A stretch of DNA of 64,000 bases, taken from Emergencia timonensis (GTDB taxonomy: Bacteria; Bacillota; Clostridia; Peptostreptococcales; Anaerovoracaceae). Below, piece by piece: positions 17,685 through 27,217 of the stretch. The position numbers were made by a program, and so were the translations under genes. The notes under the pieces are model-generated. The model saw nothing but the letters and a program-made list of their open reading frames with translations. It had not been told where the DNA came from and ran no database searches. The stretch covers positions 1,302,001-1,366,000 of the forward strand of contig NZ_FLKM01000008.1 in assembly GCF_900086585.1 (NCBI RefSeq), written 5' to 3'. How positions within the stretch are numbered: position 1 is the stretch's first letter; every line of letters begins with the position of its first letter.

Positions 17685-18227
17685 TTAGCCGAAGTATCTC
17701 TTCAGAAGTCCTTCGAAAGCAGCGCCATGTCTTGCTTCGTCTTTTGCCATTTCGTGGACAGTATCGTGGATTGCGTCCAGATTCTGCTGTTTAGCCATAG
17801 TAGCAAGAGCCTTCTTACCTGCGCAAGCGCCTGCTTCAGCTTCCACTCTCATCTCTAAGTTCTTCTTTGTGGAATCTGTCACAACTTCGCCGAGAAGTTC
17901 TGCAAATTTAGCTGCGTGTTCTGCTTCTTCGTAAGCAGCCTTTTCCCAATAAAGACCGATTTCTGGATAGCCTTCTCTGTGGGCAACTCTTGACATTGCA
18001 AGGTACATGCCTACTTCTGAGCATTCGCCCTCAAAATTAGCTCTCAGTCCATCTATAATCTCCTGATCAACACCCTTTGCAACTCCGACAACGTGCTGGT
18101 CGGCCCATTCTACCTTGCCTTCTTCCTGCTTGATAAATTTGTCAGCTGGAACTTTGCACTGAGGACATTTCTCAGGCGGCTGATCTCCTTCATGAACGTA
18201 TCCACATACTGAACATACCCATTTCAT
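17685..18227 (-). CDS. Reverse-type rubrerythrin (NADH peroxidase)
   Basis: A 180-residue protein with the rubredoxin-like domain first (residues 1-33: CSVCGY .. CPQC, two CxxC pairs binding one iron) and a four-helix di-iron ferritin-like domain after it (motifs [19 protein letters not shown] and DEARHGAAF carry the Glu and His ligands). This reversed order is typical of clostridial hydrogen-peroxide and oxygen scavenging rubrerythrins. It is monocistronic; its promoter region (18228-18400) is shared divergently with the binding-protein gene. GGAGG lies upstream of the start on the minus strand. Confidence 0.93.
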   Translation of the reverse strand: MKWVCSVCGYVHEGDQPPEKCPQCKVPADKFIKQEEGKVEWADQHVVGVAKGVDQEIIDGLRANFEGECSEVGMYLAMSRVAHREGYPEIGLYWEKAAYEEAEHAAKFAELLGEVVTDSTKKNLEMRVEAEAGACAGKKALATMAKQQNLDAIHDTVHEMAKDEARHGAAFEGLLKRYFG

Positions 18228-18370
18228 AATACTATTCCTCCTTTGAATTTCATTTTAACTTTGATATTGTTATTGTACCACATTTTGGAAAGACCAAACA
18301 AAATAATTTCGTTATCTTTCTGTGAAAGTTCCTTCACACAAAAAAGGTTTACTTTTATGCCAAATATAGT

Positions 18371-18376
18371 ATAATT
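18371..18376 (+). promoter_or_regulatory. -10 box of the binding-protein gene
   Basis: A TATAAT hexamer 39 bases before the ATG at 18415, with TTTACT-like sequence 16 bases further upstream. Confidence 0.5.
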
Positions 18377-18414
18377 AATTGTATGTATGCAATTGGAACA
18401 AAGAAGGGGAAAAT

Positions 18415-19614
18415 ATGAGTAAAACGAGAAACATAGCCCTGGCACTTGTCTTGACAGTGGGTGTGACCCTCATGACAGGCTGCACAACTTTTGATAATTT
18501 TAAAGAAGCCTTTTTCTCCGAAAAGGGAGCTGCGGCAGATACGGTCAAGATCGGTATATTGGAGCCGCAGACAGGAAATGACAGCGAGAAGGGCCAGATG
18601 GAAATAGAGGGAATCGAACTTGCCCATGAAATTGCAGGAGAGGTATTAGGAAAGAAAGTAGAGTTGGTATACGCGGATACGCAGAGCAGCATCTATGTAG
18701 CGGAATCTGCCGTGACAGATTTGATAGATAAAAAACCTGTCATCGTCCTTGGCAGCTATGGAGAGGCAGTATCTCTCGTCGCCAGCCAGAAGCTTGGAAA
18801 GGTAAAAATACCGGCCATTGCAATTACGGCAACCAATCCGCTGATTATCAAGAACAACGAGTACTATTTTCGAGTGACTTTTACCGATGCGAGCCAGGGT
18901 AAAGCTTTGGCGGACTATGTCTTTGAAGAATTGGAACAAGCAAAAGCCGGCATCATTAAAATGGAAAATGAGGATACTACCAGCGAACTAGTGAGACAGT
19001 TTACGGCCGAGATGGAAAAATTGACAGAGGACGAAAACTGTATTGCTGCATCGGTTCAGATCAGCCCGAAAGCAAAGGACTACAAAGGGTATTTAGAAAA
19101 AATAAAAGCATCCGGCGTAAAGGCCGTGTTTATGCCAGTTTCCTTAAAGACTGCGGACAAAGTTTTTGCAGAGGCACAGAAGATCGGCCTGCGCGACGTT
19201 ACTTTTGTTGCACCCAAAGATTGGCATAATAATGATTTAATTGAGTTACAAAATAGATATCAGGGTATAAAGATAGCGGTAGCTTCAAACTTTATGAGTA
19301 CAAGCGCTGAAGAAACGGCGGATAAAGATATATTGTACAACCAATTTCTCAAAGCATATCAAGATAAGTTTGGTGAAAGCGAACCACCGGAGGAAACGGT
19401 TCTGGGATTTGACGCTTACATGATTGGACTTCAGGCCATAGAAAAAGCAGGGTCCATTGACGGTTACCTGGTAAAAGAAGCCTTGAAAGGAACAAACCAC
19501 TTTAAAGGCGCTTCTGGTGAGATTTCTTTTGATGAGACAGGGGAGCCGACCAAACCGATCAACGTAGACGTCATCAAAGACGGCAAATTCGTTTCCGTCT
19601 ATACAGCTAAATAA
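18415..19614 (+). CDS. Leu/Ile/Val-type ABC substrate-binding lipoprotein
   Basis: A 399-residue exported lipoprotein with a lipobox (LMTGC; Cys at residue 22) after a hydrophobic leader, then a type I periplasmic-binding fold (KIGILEPQTGNDSEKG near the start, ELVYADTQSS, VLGSYGEAVSL, and the hinge AIAITATNP). It starts at ATG 18415 after AAGGGG. No permease or ATPase of a branched-chain amino acid transporter is adjacent, so it is an orphan binding protein or a receptor. NifU and PepV genes follow in the same direction, the first after 34 bp. Confidence 0.88.
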   Translation: MSKTRNIALALVLTVGVTLMTGCTTFDNFKEAFFSEKGAAADTVKIGILEPQTGNDSEKGQMEIEGIELAHEIAGEVLGKKVELVYADTQSSIYVAESAVTDLIDKKPVIVLGSYGEAVSLVASQKLGKVKIPAIAITATNPLIIKNNEYYFRVTFTDASQGKALADYVFEELEQAKAGIIKMENEDTTSELVRQFTAEMEKLTEDENCIAASVQISPKAKDYKGYLEKIKASGVKAVFMPVSLKTADKVFAEAQKIGLRDVTFVAPKDWHNNDLIELQNRYQGIKIAVASNFMSTSAEETADKDILYNQFLKAYQDKFGESEPPEETVLGFDAYMIGLQAIEKAGSIDGYLVKEALKGTNHFKGASGEISFDETGEPTKPINVDVIKDGKFVSVYTAK

Positions 19615-19648
19615 GTAATTTTATATTTAAATACAAAGGAGAAACAAA

Positions 19649-19873
19649 ATGGAAGACAAAATTAAAGCAGCTTTAGAGCAGATCAGACCAGTATTACAGA
19701 GAGATGGAGGAGACATCGAATTTGTGGAACTGACTGCAGATAATATCGTAAAAGTAAGACTGCAGGGTCACTGCGCAGGATGCCCAGGCGCCAGAATGAC
19801 TCTGAAAGGCATTGTAGAGAGAATTCTCGTAGAAAGCTATCCTGAAATCGCCGGTGTTGAAGCCGTAGAATAA
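19649..19873 (+). CDS. NifU-like Fe-S scaffold protein
   Basis: A 74-residue stand-alone NifU C-terminal domain. It carries the cluster-binding CAGCPG motif (CxxC) in residues ~46-51, preceded by LQRDGGDIEFVEL, the family's conserved N-terminal strand. It probably carries or transfers a [4Fe-4S] cluster. GGAG precedes the ATG, and the stop codon overlaps the next start (TAATG). Confidence 0.93.
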   Translation: MEDKIKAALEQIRPVLQRDGGDIEFVELTADNIVKVRLQGHCAGCPGARMTLKGIVERILVESYPEIAGVEAVE

Positions 19874-21318
19874 TGGATTATCTGAAAAAGATAGAGGAGA
19901 ACAGGGAACTGCAGATTCAAACTCTGCAGGACCTTGTATCCATCAAAAGTGTGCAGTCAAATCCTGTAGCGACCAAAGACGGAGAAGTTTATCCCTTCGG
20001 AAAAGGCGTGCAGGATGCTTTTGCGTACACGCTAAATAAAGGAAAAGAACTGGGCTTTGAAATAAAAAACGTGGACCATTACGGGGGTCATATTGACTAT
20101 GGCGTCGGAGATGAAATCGTGGGTATATTAGGTCATTTGGATGTGGTGCCGGAAGGTGACGGCTGGTCCTTTGACCCATACAGCGGTGCCGTCTCTGATG
20201 GATATATCTATGGTAGAGGCACCCTGGACGATAAGGGACCGGTTATCGCCGTTCTCTTTGCGATGAAGGCCTTGAAGGATGCCGGTTATGTGCCGTCAAA
20301 AAAGGTCCGTCTGATTTTAGGATTAGACGAAGAGACTAGTTGGAACGGCATGGCATACTATGGACAGCGAGAGCAGATGCCCAATTACGGCTTTACACCT
20401 GATGCCGAATTTCCCGCCCTCAATGGGGAGAAAGGTATTGTCAGTTTTGAAATCGCCAAGAAGTTTGCCAAAACCCAAAATATGGGGCTGGATCTGCGCA
20501 GTCTCACAGGCGGCGCTGCAGCCAATATGGTTGCCGAACATGCCAGGGCAGTCGTAAAGCATGATACGCCTGAGAGTTATGGACAGATTAGAGAATTGGC
20601 CGCCGCTTACAGGGAAGAGACCGGTTATAAAATCGGCGTCAAAGGTGTCGGAAAATCTTTGGAAATCACGTCAGACGGAAAGTCGGCCCACGGCGCTACC
20701 CCAGAAGCGGGACTCAACGCCATTTCCATCATGATGGATTTTTTGGGCAGATTGAACTTCTCTAATGATGACGTCAACGACTTTATTCAGTTCTACAATA
20801 CTTATATCGGATTTGATTTAAATGGGGAGCAGATCGGCTGCGGTTTCTGCGATGAACCATCAGGAAAGCTGACGCTTAACGTGGGACTGGTATCTTATGA
20901 CAGGGAATCTATCACTTTGACCATCAATGTTCGCTATCCGGTGACATATACGGACGAACAAGTCTTTGCGGCGATTACGCCACTGATCAACAAATACGAT
21001 CTGGGCATTATCAAAGGCAGGGCACAGGCGCCGATCTTCATGAATCCAGAGAGCCCTATGATCAAAACCTTGATGGAAGTCTATCAGCAGAACACTGGCG
21101 ATTATGAGAGTAAACCGCTGGTGATTGGCGGCGGCACCTATGCGAGAGCAGCGAAGAATATCGTCGCCTTCGGCGGCATGTTTCCAGGCGATCCGGATCT
21201 GATGCACCAAAAGGACGAGCGGTTGTCCATTGAAAAACTGATGAAGATGACGAAAATTTATGCAGATGCGATTTACAAACTCTCACAGGCAGAGTTTCGA
21301 ATTACGGAGGAAGAATGA
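19873..21318 (+). CDS. pepV: Dipeptidase PepV-like, M20 metallopeptidase
   Basis: A 481-residue M20A peptidase that hydrolyses dipeptides in the cytosol. Its di-zinc site is visible as GHLDVVPEGDGWSFDP (metal His and Asp), GRGTLDDKG, LDEETSW (catalytic Glu then metal Glu) and HQKDERL near the end; the internal GDSGKSAHGATPEAGLNA-type lid carries the His that contacts substrate. Its length matches PepV. It overlaps the NifU stop by one base, and its own stop overlaps the start of the ECF S-component gene (ATGA), so the three are translationally linked. Confidence 0.93.
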   Translation: MDYLKKIEENRELQIQTLQDLVSIKSVQSNPVATKDGEVYPFGKGVQDAFAYTLNKGKELGFEIKNVDHYGGHIDYGVGDEIVGILGHLDVVPEGDGWSFDPYSGAVSDGYIYGRGTLDDKGPVIAVLFAMKALKDAGYVPSKKVRLILGLDEETSWNGMAYYGQREQMPNYGFTPDAEFPALNGEKGIVSFEIAKKFAKTQNMGLDLRSLTGGAAANMVAEHARAVVKHDTPESYGQIRELAAAYREETGYKIGVKGVGKSLEITSDGKSAHGATPEAGLNAISIMMDFLGRLNFSNDDVNDFIQFYNTYIGFDLNGEQIGCGFCDEPSGKLTLNVGLVSYDRESITLTINVRYPVTYTDEQVFAAITPLINKYDLGIIKGRAQAPIFMNPESPMIKTLMEVYQQNTGDYESKPLVIGGGTYARAAKNIVAFGGMFPGDPDLMHQKDERLSIEKLMKMTKIYADAIYKLSQAEFRITEEE

Positions 21319-21857
21319 ACAACAAATTCAACACAGTAAAATTAGCAAAACTGGCCATGATGGTGGCTATTTCCTGCGTTCTGGTTCTATTGATCAGAAT
21401 CCCCTATCCACCAGCGCCGTTTTTAGTCTATGACCCGGCAGACATTCCAATCTATATCACGACCTTTGCCTTCGGACCGATAGCAGGACTGACGGTTACC
21501 TTGATCGTCAGCTTGATCCAGGCATTTGTCCTGGGTGGAGACGGCGTGTATGGCTTTATCATGCACTTCTTTGCCACAGGCATCTTTGCGCTGATTGCAG
21601 GCGGCCTTTACCGCCATAAGAAGTCAAAAAAGGAAGCGATTATCGCATTGGTGGTGGGCGTGATTGCCATTACCGCAGTGATGTGTTTAGCGAATTATAT
21701 CGTTACTCCTTGGTTCTTAGGTACGCCGAGAAAAGCGGTCCTAGCCATGCTGATCCCCATTGTCATACCGTTTAACCTGCTGAAAGCCAGCATCAACGCG
21801 CTGATTACCTTCCTGGTATACAAGCGAATCTCTAAATTCTTACACAGGGGCGCATGA
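21315..21857 (+). CDS. ribU: ECF transporter S component, probably riboflavin-specific
   Basis: A 180-residue membrane protein with about six helices and the basic/aromatic N-terminus of ECF S components. The segment PFLVYDPADIPIYI (residues ~34-48) resembles the F-L-x-Y-D-x-x-D-I-P signature of RibU, and LTVTLIVSLIQAFVLGGDG fits the third helix. It would bind riboflavin outside and dock on a shared ECF energising module encoded elsewhere. The substrate call rests on this motif, since no FMN riboswitch lies upstream. It overlaps pepV (ATGA) and ends four bases past the tsaE start. Confidence 0.78.
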   Translation: MNNKFNTVKLAKLAMMVAISCVLVLLIRIPYPPAPFLVYDPADIPIYITTFAFGPIAGLTVTLIVSLIQAFVLGGDGVYGFIMHFFATGIFALIAGGLYRHKKSKKEAIIALVVGVIAITAVMCLANYIVTPWFLGTPRKAVLAMLIPIVIPFNLLKASINALITFLVYKRISKFLHRGA

Positions 21858-22282
21858 GACAGATGAGAGAAGTACTTATTAAAAACGAAGAAGACACCAA
21901 GGTCTTCGGACATAGACTGGCAGAAAGCTTGACGGAAAATGCCGTAGTCGCTTTGATTGGGGATCTGGGTACAGGAAAAACAACACTGACGAAATATATT
22001 GCAGAGGGGCTTGGCGTTGCAGAAACGATTACAAGCCCTACTTTTACGATTGTCTGCGAATATCATTCCGGCAGACTGCCTTTGTATCACTTTGACGTGT
22101 ATCGTTTGGAGAATGCAGACGATCTGTTCGAAATCGGCGCTGAGGAGTATTTTTATGCAGGCGGCGTGTCTGTCATAGAATGGGCGGATCAGGTAGCGGA
22201 AATACTGCCAGAAGACACGAAATGTATCTTCATTGAATACGGTGAAAGAGAAGGAGAGCGAATATACAAATGTACATTTTAG
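21854..22282 (+). CDS. tsaE: tRNA t6A synthesis ATPase TsaE
   Basis: A 142-residue P-loop protein with GDLGTGKTTLTKYIAEGLG (Walker A), SPTFTIVCEY and LYHFDVYRLEN, the TsaE signatures, and VIEWADQ near the end. It supports the TsaB-TsaD complex that makes N6-threonylcarbamoyl-adenosine at position 37 of ANN-decoding tRNAs. It overlaps the next gene by 13 bases. Starts at 21854 or 21863 are both possible because AGGGG lies close upstream. Confidence 0.95.
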   Translation: MRQMREVLIKNEEDTKVFGHRLAESLTENAVVALIGDLGTGKTTLTKYIAEGLGVAETITSPTFTIVCEYHSGRLPLYHFDVYRLENADDLFEIGAEEYFYAGGVSVIEWADQVAEILPEDTKCIFIEYGEREGERIYKCTF

Positions 22283-23064
22283 CTATAGAGACGACAGGAC
22301 CGCTGGGCAGCGTTGCAATCACAGACGGCGCAGGGAACTGCTCACTGAAAATTTCAGGTGAGGAAATGAATCATCTGAAAGATTTGATGCCCATGGCGCA
22401 GCAGCTGATGGACGAGTGGAAACTTGCCAAAAGTGATCTGTCAGCAGTGGCTGCATCAATCGGGCCAGGTTCTTTCACGGGTATCAGGATTGGCGTATCA
22501 ACGGCTCGCGCCGTGGCGCAGGCTCTGAATCTGCCGGCCATCTCTGTTCCTACGTTGGATATGTTTAAACAGAGATGTGATGGTATGTCTCTGATTGTGC
22601 CAATTTTTAACGCACGCAGAGGACAGGTCTACGGCGGTGTTTTTGGTGAAGCTGGCGATGATATTTTGCGGAGCGGCCCTTACTTACTGACGGAGGTCTT
22701 TGAGGCAGTCGAGGCCCACTTGGAAGACGTGCGGTCAGAAATGCCCTGCGGCATGCTGCAGGCCGCTTCGGTAAAATTCTATGGAGACGGCGTAGACGCT
22801 TATGCGCAAGAATTGGCTGACTTCAAGGAAAAAATGCTGAAGCTGGAAGGCTGCCGCGTTTTGAATGCGCCAAAGGATGAGCGATATCAGGACGCTGGTA
22901 TGACAGCACGCGCGGCTGTGAAGAAATATCGCAATGGAGAGCTGATTTCTGCAGATCAGCTGCTGCCTGATTACATGAGAGTGACTGAGGCGGAACAGAA
23001 GTTAAAAGACGGCAGCCTGGCAAGAGAAAGGGCTGCTAAAATGGCCAGATTTAAAGCGAGATAG
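22270..23064 (+). CDS. tsaB: tRNA t6A synthesis protein TsaB
   Basis: A 264-residue ASKHA-fold protein. It opens with ILAIETTGPLGSVAI, then SLGPGSFTGIRIGVSTA-like sequence (here AASIGPGSFTGIRIGV), both standard for TsaB, and later PIFNARRGQVYGGVF. It dimerises with TsaD in t6A synthesis. Its C-terminus, with LLPDYMRVTEAEQKL, is a usual TsaB end. It begins inside tsaE and is followed after four bases by rimI. Confidence 0.95.
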   Translation: MYILAIETTGPLGSVAITDGAGNCSLKISGEEMNHLKDLMPMAQQLMDEWKLAKSDLSAVAASIGPGSFTGIRIGVSTARAVAQALNLPAISVPTLDMFKQRCDGMSLIVPIFNARRGQVYGGVFGEAGDDILRSGPYLLTEVFEAVEAHLEDVRSEMPCGMLQAASVKFYGDGVDAYAQELADFKEKMLKLEGCRVLNAPKDERYQDAGMTARAAVKKYRNGELISADQLLPDYMRVTEAEQKLKDGSLARERAAKMARFKAR

Positions 23065-23068
23065 GCTT

Positions 23069-23512
23069 ATGATAAAATTAGTGATCAGAAGAGGACGGTT
23101 AGAAGATCTGGATGGCATTGCTGCCTTGGAGCAGGTGTGTTTTGCTTCGCCCTGGTCCAGAGAATCGCTCTATCGTGACATGGCAGAAAATCAGATGGCG
23201 ATGTATTTCGTGGCTGAACTTGATGAAGAAGTGGTGGGTTACTTGGGCATATGGCTCGTCTCTGAAGAGGGGCATATTAATAATGTGGCTGTATCGCCGT
23301 CACATCGCAGACGGCGAATCGGGTCAGCTTTGATCGAGGCCATGCTGGAAGCTACGCAGGCGGAAGGAATTATTGCCCATACCCTGGAAGTACGCACAGG
23401 TAACGAGGCGGCTAAGAGACTTTATGAAAAATTCGGTTTTAAAGAAGCTGGCCTGCGAAAAGGTTATTATGAAGATAACGGAGAGGACGCCGTCATCATG
23501 TGGCGGTACTAA
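23069..23512 (+). CDS. rimI: Ribosomal-protein S18 N-acetyltransferase RimI-like
   Basis: A 147-residue GNAT acetyltransferase: VAVSPSHRRRRIGSALIEAM holds the acetyl-CoA loop, followed by EVRTGNEAAKRLYEKFGFKEAGLRKGYY, the RimI-type C-terminus with the conserved Tyr. It sits between tsaB and tsaD, the common clostridial arrangement. It probably acetylates ribosomal protein S18 at its N-terminus; related proteins have other targets. Confidence 0.92.
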   Translation: MIKLVIRRGRLEDLDGIAALEQVCFASPWSRESLYRDMAENQMAMYFVAELDEEVVGYLGIWLVSEEGHINNVAVSPSHRRRRIGSALIEAMLEATQAEGIIAHTLEVRTGNEAAKRLYEKFGFKEAGLRKGYYEDNGEDAVIMWRY

Positions 23513-23609
23513 AAACCGCAGACAGGCAGTAAAATTGTAAAATGCATAATCCCAGGCAAATTAGACCAAAATAGCCTTAAACAACTAGACCGATTGGGAG
23601 GATTATGCG

Positions 23610-23789
23610 ATGGAAATGGAAAAACGACCTTACGACGATATAGAAAGATACGGCGGTTTGATGGAGATTTGTACCCATTGTAATCGTTTTGAAAGGAGAT
23701 ATGACTTTGACACCTTTACGATGTCAGACTATCAATCCTGTGAAAACTGCAGGCATTGGGGGCCTGACGACCGGTGCTTAGTGAAATAA
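23610..23789 (+). CDS. Small cysteine-rich, putative zinc-binding protein
   Basis: A 59-residue protein (starts [18 protein letters not shown]). It carries two CxxC pairs, EICTHCNRF and SCENCRHWG, plus a further Cys near the end (DDRCLV), consistent with a small zinc-ribbon-like domain. Its ATG at 23610 is preceded by GGGAGG, a strong ribosome-binding site. It sits between rimI and tsaD, and its stop at 23787-23789 is two bases before the tsaD start, so translation may be coupled. No known function. Confidence 0.75.
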   Translation: MEMEKRPYDDIERYGGLMEICTHCNRFERRYDFDTFTMSDYQSCENCRHWGPDDRCLVK

Positions 23790-23791
23790 AT

Positions 23792-24808
23792 ATGAAAGAT
23801 CAAAAGTTTTTGACGATGGCAATTGAATCCAGTTGTGATGAGACTTCCGTGGCGGTGCTTGCTGATGGCAGGACTGTTCTGAGTAACGTCATCTCGTCTC
23901 AGATTGCGATTCATACCGCCTTCGGCGGAGTGGTGCCGGAAATCGCCTCCCGCCATCATCTTGAGAATATGAATAGGGTAGTGGAGCAGAGCCTGACGGA
24001 AGCCGGCGTCACCTTGGATGACATCGATCTTTTAGGCGTTACCTACGGTCCAGGCCTTGTAGGCGCGCTGCTGATGGGCGTCGCTACGGCAAAAGCAATG
24101 GCCTTTGCCAAAGACATCCCTCTCGTAGGGGTCAATCATATGCACGGCCATATCAGTGCCAACTTCATACAGTATCCTGACCTTAAGCCGCCTTTTATGA
24201 GCCTGATCGTTTCAGGCGGCCATACCAACATCGTTGAAATGACGGATTACGGGCAATGCAATGTCCTAGGCGGAACACGCGACGATGCAGTGGGCGAGGC
24301 CTATGACAAGGTGGCGAGAGTGATTGGGCTGGGTTATCCCGGCGGTCCTAAAATCGATATAGCTGCGAAGGAGGGAAATTCGCAGGCAATTCACTTTAAA
24401 CGAGTATTTCTGGAAAAAGGCAGCTTGGACTTCAGCTTCAGCGGTTTAAAGACAGCAGTACTCAATTACTTAAATACAGAGAAACAGGCAGGCAGGGAAA
24501 TCAGCGTGCCAGACGTAGCGGCCAGCTTTCAGGCGGCGGTTATAGAAGTGATTGTCAAAAAGGCCATTGAAGCGGCCTTAGACAAAAGACAGGACAAACT
24601 AGTCCTGGCAGGAGGCGTAGCGGCCAATTCCAAGCTGCGCTGTGATTTACAGGCGGAATGTGATAAGCACGGAATCAGACTCTACGTGCCGGATCCTGTT
24701 TTGTGTACAGATAATGCGGCGATGATCGCCTGTGCAGCCTATTACAAATATCAGACGCTAGGGGCAGACGATCTTTATCTGGATGCTTACCCAAGCCTGG
24801 CGATATAA
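23792..24808 (+). CDS. tsaD: tRNA N6-threonylcarbamoyladenosine transferase TsaD
   Basis: A 338-residue Kae1/TsaD protein: [14 protein letters not shown] at the N-terminus, HMHGHISAN (iron-binding HxxxH), [36 protein letters not shown] and [11 protein letters not shown], all in family order. It transfers threonylcarbamoyl to A37 of tRNA with TsaB and TsaE. I use ATG 23792, directly after the stop of the small Cys-rich gene; a GTG at 23774 is possible but has no good ribosome-binding site either. Confidence 0.96.
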   Translation: MKDQKFLTMAIESSCDETSVAVLADGRTVLSNVISSQIAIHTAFGGVVPEIASRHHLENMNRVVEQSLTEAGVTLDDIDLLGVTYGPGLVGALLMGVATAKAMAFAKDIPLVGVNHMHGHISANFIQYPDLKPPFMSLIVSGGHTNIVEMTDYGQCNVLGGTRDDAVGEAYDKVARVIGLGYPGGPKIDIAAKEGNSQAIHFKRVFLEKGSLDFSFSGLKTAVLNYLNTEKQAGREISVPDVAASFQAAVIEVIVKKAIEAALDKRQDKLVLAGGVAANSKLRCDLQAECDKHGIRLYVPDPVLCTDNAAMIACAAYYKYQTLGADDLYLDAYPSLAI

Positions 24809-24825
24809 CATACAGGGAGATTTAC

Positions 24826-26775
24826 ATGGTAATTTTATCAGCAAAAGATATAACGAAAACCTATGGCGTGGACACGATTTTAGAAAACGTGTCCTTTCAC
24901 GTCAATGAGGGAGACCGTATCGGTATTGTCGGCGCCAATGGAGCAGGGAAGACTACTCTGCTCAACATTCTCTCAGGCCAGCTTGCGGCGGACGGCGGAA
25001 ATTTTTTCATGTCGCAGAATCAAGTCATAGGTTACTTAAAACAGAAGGATAACTTTGACAGAGAGAATACAGTTCTGGAAGAAATCCACAAGATATTCAA
25101 ACCTCTTGAAGAAATGGAAAAAGAGCTGACGGCGCTTTCTCTTAAAATCAGCGAGCTGGGCGCTGAAGCCGGCTGTGAAATGAACCGCTATGCAGCCTTG
25201 ACAGAGACTTTTAAAAATGAAGGCGGTTATTCTTACAAAAGCGAGATTTCTGGTATTCTAAACAGCATGGCTTTTGGAGAAGAGTATTATGACAAGAAGA
25301 TCAGCACCCTCAGCGGCGGTGAAAGAACCAGACTGGCGCTGGCCTGTCTGCTTCTGGAAAAACCGGATATTTTGTTCCTGGACGAGCCGACCAACCATCT
25401 TGACATCGGCACGCTGAAATGGCTGGAGCAGTATCTAAAGAGCTATAAGGGCACAATCATCATGGTATCCCATGACCGATATTTCCTCGATCAGATGACA
25501 AATCGAATTTTTGAAGTGGAGCACCACAAACTGAAATGTTATGAAGGAAATTACAGTGCTTTTGCTGAGAAGAAGCGGGCCCTTCGAGAAGCCGAAATGC
25601 GGGCTTACAATAAACAGCAGACGGAGATTAAGAGGCAAGAGGATCTGATCAGACGCTTTAAGGAGCGGGGCACGGAGAAGCTGGCGAAACGAGCCGCATC
25701 CAGAGAAAAACGATTGGATCATATCGACCGGCTGGATCGGCCCGAATCGGAACTGGGCAAGGTAAAAATTCACTTTCGTCAAGAATATCAAAGCGGCAAC
25801 GACGTTCTTCACGGGGAGGAACTGGCAAAATCCTTCGGTTTCGGCGCCTCTCGCAGAGAACTCTTTGAACATGTGAATTTTGATATCAAACGGGGCGAGC
25901 GAATCTGCATCGTAGGTCCCAACGGCGTAGGGAAGACGACACTGCTGCGGGTTATGATGGAGGAGCTTTCTCCGAGTGAAGGATATCTGAAAATCGGACA
26001 CAACGTGCTGTTCGGATATTACGATCAAGGACAACTGCTTTTAAACAACGAGGCTACTGTCATGGACGAAGTCCATGACTCTTACCGGCTGTATAAGGAC
26101 AGCGAGATCCGTTCCATCCTAGGATGCTTCTTATTTAAGAACGATCAGGTGTTTCTGAAAGTCGGATCGCTTTCCGGCGGCGAGAAAGCCAGGCTGGCTC
26201 TCTTAAAATTGATGATGAGCGGCGCCAACGTGCTGGTCCTGGACGAACCGACCAACCATTTGGATATCGACTCAAAAGAGGTCTTTGAGGACGCTCTCAT
26301 GGAGTATCCGGGAACCGTCATCGTCGTCTCTCACGACAGATATTTCCTGAACAAAATACCGACCAGGATTTTGGAACTGGAAAAAGAAGGCTTAACTGAA
26401 TATCTGGGCACTTACGACTATTATGTGGAGAAAAAAGCTTCTATCGAATCGGGCAAGCGGTATTTAAAAGAGATGTCAGAAGCAGAAAAAGTGAATGGGG
26501 CAGAAATAGATTTTGACCAGGGGACAAACCTAAGTCCGGCAGAAGAGCGAGCGCTTAAGAAGAAAAAAGAAGCAGAGGAACGGCGCAGGATCAGAGAAAA
26601 AGAGAGGCTGGAGTCTTTGATCGAGGAACTTGAAGACAAGATTGGGCAGACCGAAGGTGAAATGTGCAAGCCTGAGAATCTGGCAAATACTGGACTTTTG
26701 ACAGAACTCGACGAAAAAGTCAAAGATTTGAGGGTAAAATTGGAGGAAGCGTACGACAATTGGATGGAATTGTAA
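24826..26775 (+). CDS. ABC-F family ATPase (translation factor)
   Basis: A 649-residue soluble protein with two ABC domains: Walker A GANGAGKTTL and GPNGVGKTTL, signatures LSGGERTRLALA and LSGGEKARLALL, Walker B LFLDEPTNHLD and LVLDEPTNHLD. A charged linker (P-site tRNA-interaction region) lies between them and a coiled-coil-like arm (KKKKEAEERRRIREKER) follows. It has no membrane segment. ABC-F proteins act on the ribosomal E site to rescue stalls or give antibiotic protection; this arrangement (long linker, C-terminal coiled coil) resembles the housekeeping YdiF/Uup/EttA-like group rather than a resistance form. Start ATG 24826 has GGGAG upstream. Confidence 0.9.
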   Translation: MVILSAKDITKTYGVDTILENVSFHVNEGDRIGIVGANGAGKTTLLNILSGQLAADGGNFFMSQNQVIGYLKQKDNFDRENTVLEEIHKIFKPLEEMEKELTALSLKISELGAEAGCEMNRYAALTETFKNEGGYSYKSEISGILNSMAFGEEYYDKKISTLSGGERTRLALACLLLEKPDILFLDEPTNHLDIGTLKWLEQYLKSYKGTIIMVSHDRYFLDQMTNRIFEVEHHKLKCYEGNYSAFAEKKRALREAEMRAYNKQQTEIKRQEDLIRRFKERGTEKLAKRAASREKRLDHIDRLDRPESELGKVKIHFRQEYQSGNDVLHGEELAKSFGFGASRRELFEHVNFDIKRGERICIVGPNGVGKTTLLRVMMEELSPSEGYLKIGHNVLFGYYDQGQLLLNNEATVMDEVHDSYRLYKDSEIRSILGCFLFKNDQVFLKVGSLSGGEKARLALLKLMMSGANVLVLDEPTNHLDIDSKEVFEDALMEYPGTVIVVSHDRYFLNKIPTRILELEKEGLTEYLGTYDYYVEKKASIESGKRYLKEMSEAEKVNGAEIDFDQGTNLSPAEERALKKKKEAEERRRIREKERLESLIEELEDKIGQTEGEMCKPENLANTGLLTELDEKVKDLRVKLEEAYDNWMEL

Positions 26776-26804
26776 TAGATTTAGTAAAAACTTGAAATTT
26801 TGTC

Positions 26805-26833
26805 TTGCATTACATATAGTAGTCAACTATAAT
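26805..26833 (+). promoter_or_regulatory. Promoter of the acyl carrier protein gene
   Basis: TTGCAT (26805-26810) and TATAAT (26828-26833) with a 17-base spacer, 38 bases before the ATG. Confidence 0.7.
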
Positions 26834-26871
26834 AAGTTTTGTAATTTAGTAACGACAAATGGAGGTTAGTT

Positions 26872-27108
26872 ATGGCTTTTGATAAAATAAGATCAATTAT
26901 TATGGAGCAGCTGAGTGTAGAGGAGTCCTTAGTGACGATGGACACAAATCTGATGAAGGATTTGGAAGCAGACTCTCTTGACGCTGTGGAAATCATCATG
27001 GCGATCGAGGAAGAGTTCGATATCGAGATTCCTGACGAAGAAGCTGAAAAATTCCAGTTGGTAGGCGATTTAGTTAGATACGTTGAAGAAAATTGTGAAC
27101 AGGAATAA
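26872..27108 (+). CDS. acpP: Acyl carrier protein
   Basis: A 78-residue acidic helical protein with the phosphopantetheine site in the motif EADSLDAVEIIM (Ser in DSLD). It shuttles acyl chains in fatty-acid synthesis. Its own promoter is upstream and a terminator follows directly, so it is monocistronic here. GGAGG precedes the start. Confidence 0.92.
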   Translation: MAFDKIRSIIMEQLSVEESLVTMDTNLMKDLEADSLDAVEIIMAIEEEFDIEIPDEEAEKFQLVGDLVRYVEENCEQE

Positions 27109-27117
27109 CAAGGAAAA

Positions 27118-27142
27118 CCCGTCAGCCTCTGACGGGCTTTTT
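27118..27142 (+). terminator. Terminator of the ACP gene
   Basis: Arms CCCGTCA / TGACGGG around GCCTC, then CTTTTT, 9 bases after the stop codon. Confidence 0.9.
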
Positions 27143-27217
27143 GTATGATAGAAGATATGGAATTCCTATCATTCAAAAAGAAGGTTGAATGATGTCCGAT
27201 GAAAGGTGGGATGACAA

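Noticed and set aside
18415..19614. Complete branched-chain amino acid ABC transporter
   Set aside because: Only the binding lipoprotein is present; no permease or ATPase genes adjoin.
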